From Rubrivivax sp. (GTDB taxonomy: Bacteria; Pseudomonadota; Gammaproteobacteria; Burkholderiales; Burkholderiaceae_C), in assembly GCA_027491255.1 (NCBI GenBank), contig JAIXWM010000026.1:1-36115 (forward strand): 36,115 nucleotides of DNA. The letters run 5' to 3'. Position 1 is the first letter of the stretch, and each line of letters starts with the position of its first letter. Under the pieces are notes generated by a model, which was not told where the DNA came from, did not search any database, and saw only the letters and a program-made list of their open reading frames with translations. A program made the translations under genes and the position numbers. Positions 36,001 through 36,115 of this stretch are shown piece after piece.

Positions 36001-36115
36001 GTCGAGCAACTCGCCGCTGTCGTCGTAGCCGCCGTTGATGCCCGCAAACGCCTTCAGGTTCGTGCCGCCGATCGTCAGCACGTCGGCATCCACCGTCTTG
36101 CCGTCCGACAGCGTC
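1..36115 (-). CDS. Giant repeat-rich surface/secreted protein (adhesin-like), internal fragment, open at both ends
   Basis: One reading frame runs through the entire window without a stop. The first complete codon is 36114-36112 and the last is 3-1, giving about 12,038 codons. I translated sample lines from every part of the window and always found the same frame, so I see no frameshift. The translation is low-complexity but structured: GxVxL/LxLxA beta-solenoid repeats, RTX-like GGxGND turns, D-N-G-E-D calcium-type loops, and several distinct repeat families. Cysteine is almost absent. No signal peptide, haemagglutination-activity domain, C-terminal secretion signal or anchor can be seen because both termini are outside. 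Families with this make-up are giant adhesins and matrix proteins exported by type I or type V routes; which applies here is unknown. Coding status is close to certain; the adhesin role is an inference from architecture. Confidence 0.96.
23..694 (-). repeat. Tandem 224-residue solenoid repeat, unit 3, array continuing past the window edge
   Basis: Third unit, 672 bp. It begins with SGTGANWGAVRVQ, a four-residue expansion compared with STGGAVRVQ at the start of unit 2. The same expanded junction (GTGANW, 1-20) appears again at the left edge of the window, so a fourth unit begins just outside. The shared expansion suggests that units 3 and 4 descend from a more recent duplication than units 1 and 2. 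Confidence 0.85.
695..1354 (-). repeat. Tandem 220-residue solenoid repeat, unit 2
   Basis: Second unit, 660 bp, with the same landmarks as unit 1. The segment around 1207-1335 differs from the matching DNA of unit 3 at about six of 120 bases by eye, so the duplication is recent or maintained by gene conversion. It lacks the NAANEA insertion of unit 1. Confidence 0.85.
1355..2032 (-). repeat. Tandem 226-residue solenoid repeat, unit 1
   Basis: First (N-side) of three consecutive nearly identical units, 678 bp. Landmarks in order are RVQALGGDVTVGEIAAGTGS, LLVTAGAA, TEADAVTVDAVSLSVNRVA, QEDLASGGDLVL, LGTGEITAAQDILLSTGE and GGTVDVQADAGVAMVDGSVI. This unit has a six-residue insertion (NAANEA) near 1540-1565 that is absent from the other two. 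The 5' neighbour above 2033 is a more divergent relative (VLAGAGVAMADGSVAASAGG). Confidence 0.85.
5480..5790 (-). other. DGFT module, second copy
   Basis: The sequence reads DPPYSDATRLNLSSNDLVAL, SDGFTKVVVGH, GAGEVRIGAHTG, then a DDLEVYGGSIVV strand re-entering the solenoid. The LxALxDGFTxxxxG core and the order of elements match the module near 25035, about 19 kb earlier in the same gene. Confidence 0.5.
6180..6365 (-). other. Phage-tail-fibre-like beta module (VFTLT ... DYTLVGTTLTLNQAP)
   Basis: The order RVFTLTTSPAAVNVRIGG, then LLPATDYTLVGTTLTLNQAP, then VAGVENVVVGW matches a pattern often seen in phage tail-fibre and surface proteins: VFTLxxxP, VxVxIxGxxL, DYTxxGxxLTLxxAPxxG, then VxVxW. 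It is the only copy I found in the window. It probably folds as a small beta sandwich on the stalk. The family match is from memory of the pattern, not from a search. Confidence 0.5.
7180..7400 (-). other. Non-solenoid segment with Trp and charged residues
   Basis: After a glycine/valine solenoid run, the sequence changes to DYKDNWRLKPTSTDFDPEIQ, WLMSRGFYAAEKP, VEVAKLQPHIAAQHLANGTD and LRLDYGPFIQATG. It has two Trp, several charged residues and a probable helix (AKLQPHIAAQHLA). It interrupts the rungs for about 70 residues and may be a loop projecting from the stalk. No family recognised. Confidence 0.4.
9130..13620 (-). repeat. Array of Thr-Trp-x-x-Leu-Leu beta/alpha repeats (about twelve divergent units)
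   Basis: Units of roughly 60-110 residues follow one pattern. First is a strand pair YxVxVxxxxYSxTV. Next is a (S/T)TWAxLLAxLKxxIEAG helix. Last is a pair of strands of the form VDAxxRxLTLTAxxxxxxFTV. The Trp codons start at 13362, 13062, 12858, 12315, 11115, 10257, 9711 and 9339. In other units the Trp is replaced but the helix and LTLT strands remain, for example near 11500-11440 (TTAQLAQALASLIDA). The final strand motif includes DATARKLTLTS, DAATRKLTITS and DAATRTLTLTG. This loosely recalls small domains seen in phage and flagellar filament-associated proteins, but I cannot name the family. The array separates solenoid blocks 3 and 4. Confidence 0.7.
13620..16640 (-). repeat. Beta-solenoid repeats, block 3
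   Basis: About 1,000 residues of haemagglutinin-like rungs, with phrases such as TVDAGGTVSLSGKVQATTAL near 16600-16545, DITVTAAGDVMIRYVSAG near 15300 and ITLRVEGALTVEGGIVAA near 14085-14030. Rungs often begin with D or S and end in ASG/AAG turns. A less regular patch with aromatic residues lies near 14720-14640 (YRYFGAPELVEYRAG-like). Two FNGDADTND / FNADGDYAD loops lie at 14386-14280. Confidence 0.65.
14250..14390 (-). other. Paired Asp-rich loops (DFNGDADTND / DFNADGDYAD) in solenoid block 3
   Basis: Two copies of a D-F-N-(G/A)-D-(A/G)-D element, each followed by T(V/I)SE, lie about 20 residues apart: AFDFNGDADTNDTVSEAV then GIDFNADGDYADTISEG. They look like a duplicated calcium-type loop distinct from the GED loops elsewhere. 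Calcium binding is inferred. Confidence 0.55.
16640..18545 (-). other. Tyr/Trp-rich island inserted in the solenoid (unrecognised domain)
   Basis: About 630 residues differ sharply from their surroundings: many Tyr, Trp, Arg, Lys, Gln and Phe, and few Gly/Val rungs. Examples are QYKFWDNWERVQRWAKD near 17245-17195, RDWTGNWDRFYHTYTTVD near 17180-17130 and DYTDYTYEWKSKWKPIYDQ near 16880-16825. Similar strands bracket it: QVPVVTWETTQITEIVEYK on the N-side (18450-18390) and QVPKVTFENVTVWETRPIT on the C-side (16745-16690). Solenoid rungs resume on both sides, so this is a self-contained domain looped out of the stalk. It could be a binding head. No catalytic motif was recognised. Confidence 0.65.
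18090..18360 (-). repeat. Two degenerate Trp...Gly-Tyr units inside the aromatic island
   Basis: The end of one unit is seen as DVVLTQIGYYNPN (18360-18320). The next unit follows: LDYQNPAVDWAGSG, an expanded loop, then FTGLNDAQRTAVLKHTNYM. The DYxNxxVDWxG and L-x-x-A-Q-x-x-x-V elements match the tandem array at 24060-22500. This shows that the same repeat family is used twice in the protein, 4-6 kb apart. Confidence 0.65.
18545..22490 (-). repeat. Beta-solenoid repeats, block 2
   Basis: About 1,310 residues of haemagglutinin-like rungs, rich in phrases such as LTLRSAGQVYLGG, GRDITIGTTDNSGGVVLEA and QEVLVLGTVYAG-like strands. Rungs begin with Val/Ile-x-Val and end in Ala-Gly or Ser-Gly turns. 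A single GED loop pair interrupts it at 19681-19750. The block starts after the Trp...Gly-Tyr array, with a YDSNNDGVVEE calcium-type loop near 22440. It ends at a sharp change of composition into the aromatic island. Confidence 0.7.
19681..19762 (-). other. Isolated GED-type calcium loop pair within the solenoid
   Basis: The residues are FESVNGVLDAGEDLDNDQ followed by VLDAGEDVARW. They carry the same D-x-G-E-D signature as the clusters at 28.1-29.7 kb but lie about 8.4 kb (2,800 residues) further along, in the middle of solenoid rungs. They look like a mobile or recombined building block, or a hinge. Confidence 0.65.
22500..24060 (-). repeat. Trp...Gly-Tyr repeat array, period 64-68 residues
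   Basis: About seven or eight tandem units share the consensus DYxNxx(I/V)DW, then GxVxxPAxGTxF, then xxL(S/T)xxQxxV(L/V)AxxG(Y/F). A variable 20-25 residue strand segment leads to the next unit. Core Trp codons start at 23733, 23313, 23121, 22917, 22725 and 22527. The last five are 192-204 bp apart, and a degenerate unit (AAWSKLNLAQRGVVTNFL, Trp at 23544) fills the one 420 bp gap. A leading partial unit (FSSLTDAQKLLVATQLGY) lies at 24040-23990. The L-(S/T)-x-x-Q segment looks like a short helix, so each unit is probably a small alpha/beta domain. I do not know this repeat from a named family. Confidence 0.75.
24060..25720 (-). repeat. Beta-solenoid (filamentous-haemagglutinin-like) repeats, block 1
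   Basis: About 550 residues of the pattern LxLxAxxxxxGxxxIxGxVxAxGLxVxA, with rungs of roughly 20 residues. Typical phrases are ISVSGANGQILIDTSGAIVS near 24620 and LRISGSLTAAGGLDIDAGES near 24330. This pattern is typical of right-handed beta-helices in large haemagglutinins and adhesins. A DGFT module lies within it at about 25040. The block ends where the Trp...Gly-Tyr repeats start. Confidence 0.7.
24870..25120 (-). other. DGFT/ITIG module, first copy
   Basis: Within solenoid block 1 the sequence MALAMRDFDAIQDGFTEITI is followed by GGNDPGAFMILG, a phenylalanine/aspartate strand, and DPLRLTADEIVIAGDV. The order ALxDGFTxIxIG, then a glycine-rich strand, then a strand re-entering the solenoid, recurs near 5690. 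I read it as a conserved insertion module of the solenoid, with function unknown. Confidence 0.5.
25720..26220 (-). repeat. RTX-like Gly/Asp nonapeptide block
   Basis: Imperfect RTX-type turns occur in series: RGGTGNDSFYIG, DGGAGDDSFLIQGG, SGAVGNDEFLNG, TGASGRDRFTGAG, MGLGDDKVATG, ETGAGGDTIIL and EGGSGRDVLRI. This matches the GGxGxDxUx calcium-binding beta-roll consensus loosely, with degenerate spacing. RTX blocks normally lie near the C-terminus of type I secreted proteins. Here at least 8,500 residues follow, so this one is internal and more likely structural than a secretion signal. Confidence 0.75.
26190..26450 (-). other. Linker domain preceding the RTX-like block
   Basis: The segment reads from a Trp-rich end of the beta region (SYLWSW near 26470) through LQGDTLVVTMGDAPGRYGD, a lysine/tyrosine-rich stretch (GKGKYYDEIVNE) and IVSSLGVTDRYKRSQVKKIY. 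It leads directly into GGTGNDSFYIG. A TLVV-x-MG lead-in before Gly/Asp repeats is a familiar arrangement in bacterial giant RTX-like proteins. Function as a cap or transition element is inferred. Confidence 0.4.
26450..28130 (-). other. Long amphipathic beta-strand region (unrecognised domain)
   Basis: About 560 residues with regular alternation of hydrophobic and polar positions, few Asp-rich turns, and aromatic residues in the strands. Examples are FRLEFDGSLNFFNFVEVEV near 26805-26750, KFSIYGKIEIDIRLGPIHL near 26730 and LGFVRINFTLAGFRGEIDV near 26580. Phrases of the type GxFxIxxxFxNNxFRLELG recur about every 60-100 residues. The composition is clearly more hydrophobic than the solenoid parts of the same protein. 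It could be a long beta-groove or extended beta sheet. I do not recognise the family and infer no activity. Confidence 0.5.
28130..28263 (-). repeat. GED-type calcium loop array (third cluster)
   Basis: Four loops in series: DVNGNGQLDLGED, DRSNGLLDLGED, DLNNNGRLDAGED and DRVNGVLDA. They end directly before the long amphipathic beta region, so the cluster marks the boundary between the AFAG module array and the next domain. Same loop type as the clusters near 29.7 and 29.2 kb. Confidence 0.7.
29085..29304 (-). repeat. GED-type calcium loop array (second cluster, about five loops)
   Basis: About 73 residues consist almost entirely of loops of the form E-D-x-N-G-x-G-x-L-x-x-G-E-D. Clear examples are EDVNGDGVLSFGED, EDLNGNGVLDAGED, EDVNFNGSLD and EDANGDGQLQRSED. 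It is the longest such cluster in the window and sits between the eleventh and twelfth AFAG signatures, which explains much of their wide 900 bp spacing. A calcium-rigidified linker is the likely role. Confidence 0.7.
29630..29727 (-). repeat. GED-type calcium loop pair (first cluster)
   Basis: Two consecutive loops, RLDAGEDRNNNKLLDPGEDA, follow the eleventh AFAG signature (GFAG at 29760). The pattern D-x-N-x-N-x-x-L-D-x-G-E-D places acidic or Asn side chains as in EF-hand/dockerin or thrombospondin-3 loops. The natural reading is calcium binding; the exact family was not identified. Confidence 0.65.
30440..30830 (-). other. Helical insertion in the tenth-module spacer
   Basis: The spacing between the ninth and tenth signature motifs is 966 bp, against about 600 bp elsewhere. 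The extra sequence includes two stretches that look alpha-helical rather than beta. One is an amphipathic WLRDAIDGVKDALQNV segment near 30800. The other is a leucine/methionine-rich segment near 30600-30540 (GGLVDQLLDMGTEALLEAM), followed by a YLDDINVVQRLLG segment. This is unusual in an otherwise beta-rich protein and could be a spacer or coiled contact. The helical assignment is by eye only. Confidence 0.45.
34318..34380 (-). other. Asp/Asn-rich calcium-type loop inside the fourth AFAG module
   Basis: The residues read YFIDSNGNGLFDTGESLNDD, an EF-hand or thrombospondin-3-like loop (D-S-N-G-N-G-x-x-D). Shorter loops sit at the same place in other modules: DSDGDG near 33130, DTNDDG near 31930 and DKDGD near 31325. 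This suggests that each module can carry a calcium site directly after its signature motif. Binding is inferred from the Asp/Asn spacing. Confidence 0.6.

Larger units (their letters stand above)
28560..36115 (-). repeat. Array of twelve divergent 170-320 residue modules with an AFAG/IFVG signature
   Basis: Each module holds the same ordered elements. First comes a hydrophobic-F/K-(A/V/I/L)-G motif, often followed by GGPY or GPYF and an Asp/Asn loop. Next are an A(I/V)G(F/I/L)x(I/V)xDLDLG(L/V) strand pair, an ATxxxxGLVGID-type strand, a valine/leucine strand ending in N, a DF element, a V-x-T-G turn, and a final I-G-x-F-x-x-I-x-G-x-F strand pair. The signature motifs start at 36051, 35475, 34965, 34401, 33732, 33156, 32523, 31974, 31365, 30399, 29760 and 28860 (reading leftward). 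Spacing is 510-669 bp except for two longer modules of 966 and 900 bp. The fifth copy has IKIG instead of the F-x-G form. The array continues past the right edge. I do not recognise the family; the pattern suggests an all-beta domain repeated in series. Confidence 0.8.

Noticed and set aside
1..36115. Assignment to a specific named giant family such as LEPR-XLL or two-partner-secreted haemagglutinin
   Set aside because: The diagnostic N-terminal motifs of those groups would lie upstream of the window and cannot be seen. Naming the family would go beyond the evidence.
1..36115. Promoters, terminators, riboswitches, tRNA or rRNA genes
   Set aside because: There is no non-coding stretch in the window, and inverted repeats seen in passing fall inside codon-biased repeat DNA without terminator features.

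Overview
The whole window lies inside one protein-coding gene on the minus strand. The minus frame whose codons end on coordinates divisible by three reads without a stop from 36114 down to 1, about 12,038 codons. Both ends are open, so the start codon, N-terminus, stop codon and C-terminus all lie outside the window. I see no intergenic DNA, promoter, terminator, RNA gene, CRISPR array or mobile element. The plus strand and the other minus frames carry only shadow ORFs.

The DNA is very GC-rich, with the codon use of a high-GC bacterium. The product has the make-up of a giant secreted or surface protein: rich in Gly, Ala, Thr, Val and Asp, almost free of cysteine, and built from beta repeats and Asp/Asn-rich calcium-type loops. 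Giant genes of this kind occur in high-GC Proteobacteria (Burkholderiales among them) and some other phyla. The window alone does not settle the host.

Layout from N to C (high to low coordinates): (1) 36115-28560, twelve copies of a 170-320 residue module marked by an AFAG/IFVG-type motif. (2) Around 29.7-28.1 kb, three clusters of D-x-N-x-N-G-x-L-D-x-G-E-D loops. (3) 28130-26450, a long region of alternating hydrophobic beta strands. (4) 26450-25720, a linker and a short RTX-like glycine/aspartate block. (5) 25720-24060, 22490-18545, 16640-13620 and 9130-2033, four stretches of filamentous-haemagglutinin-like beta-solenoid repeats. They are separated by three inserted arrays: a 64-68 residue Trp...Gly-Tyr repeat (24060-22500), a Tyr/Trp-rich island of about 630 residues (18545-16640), and a repeat with a Thr-Trp-x-x-(Leu/Val)-Leu signature (13620-9130). 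(6) 2032-1, three nearly identical 220-226 residue solenoid repeats that run to the window edge.

Taken together this reads as a giant multi-domain fibre: a modular N-side, a calcium-binding middle and a long solenoid stalk carrying decorations. Adhesion, biofilm matrix or cell-cell contact is the most likely role, but this is inferred from architecture only. The export route cannot be decided because both termini are missing.
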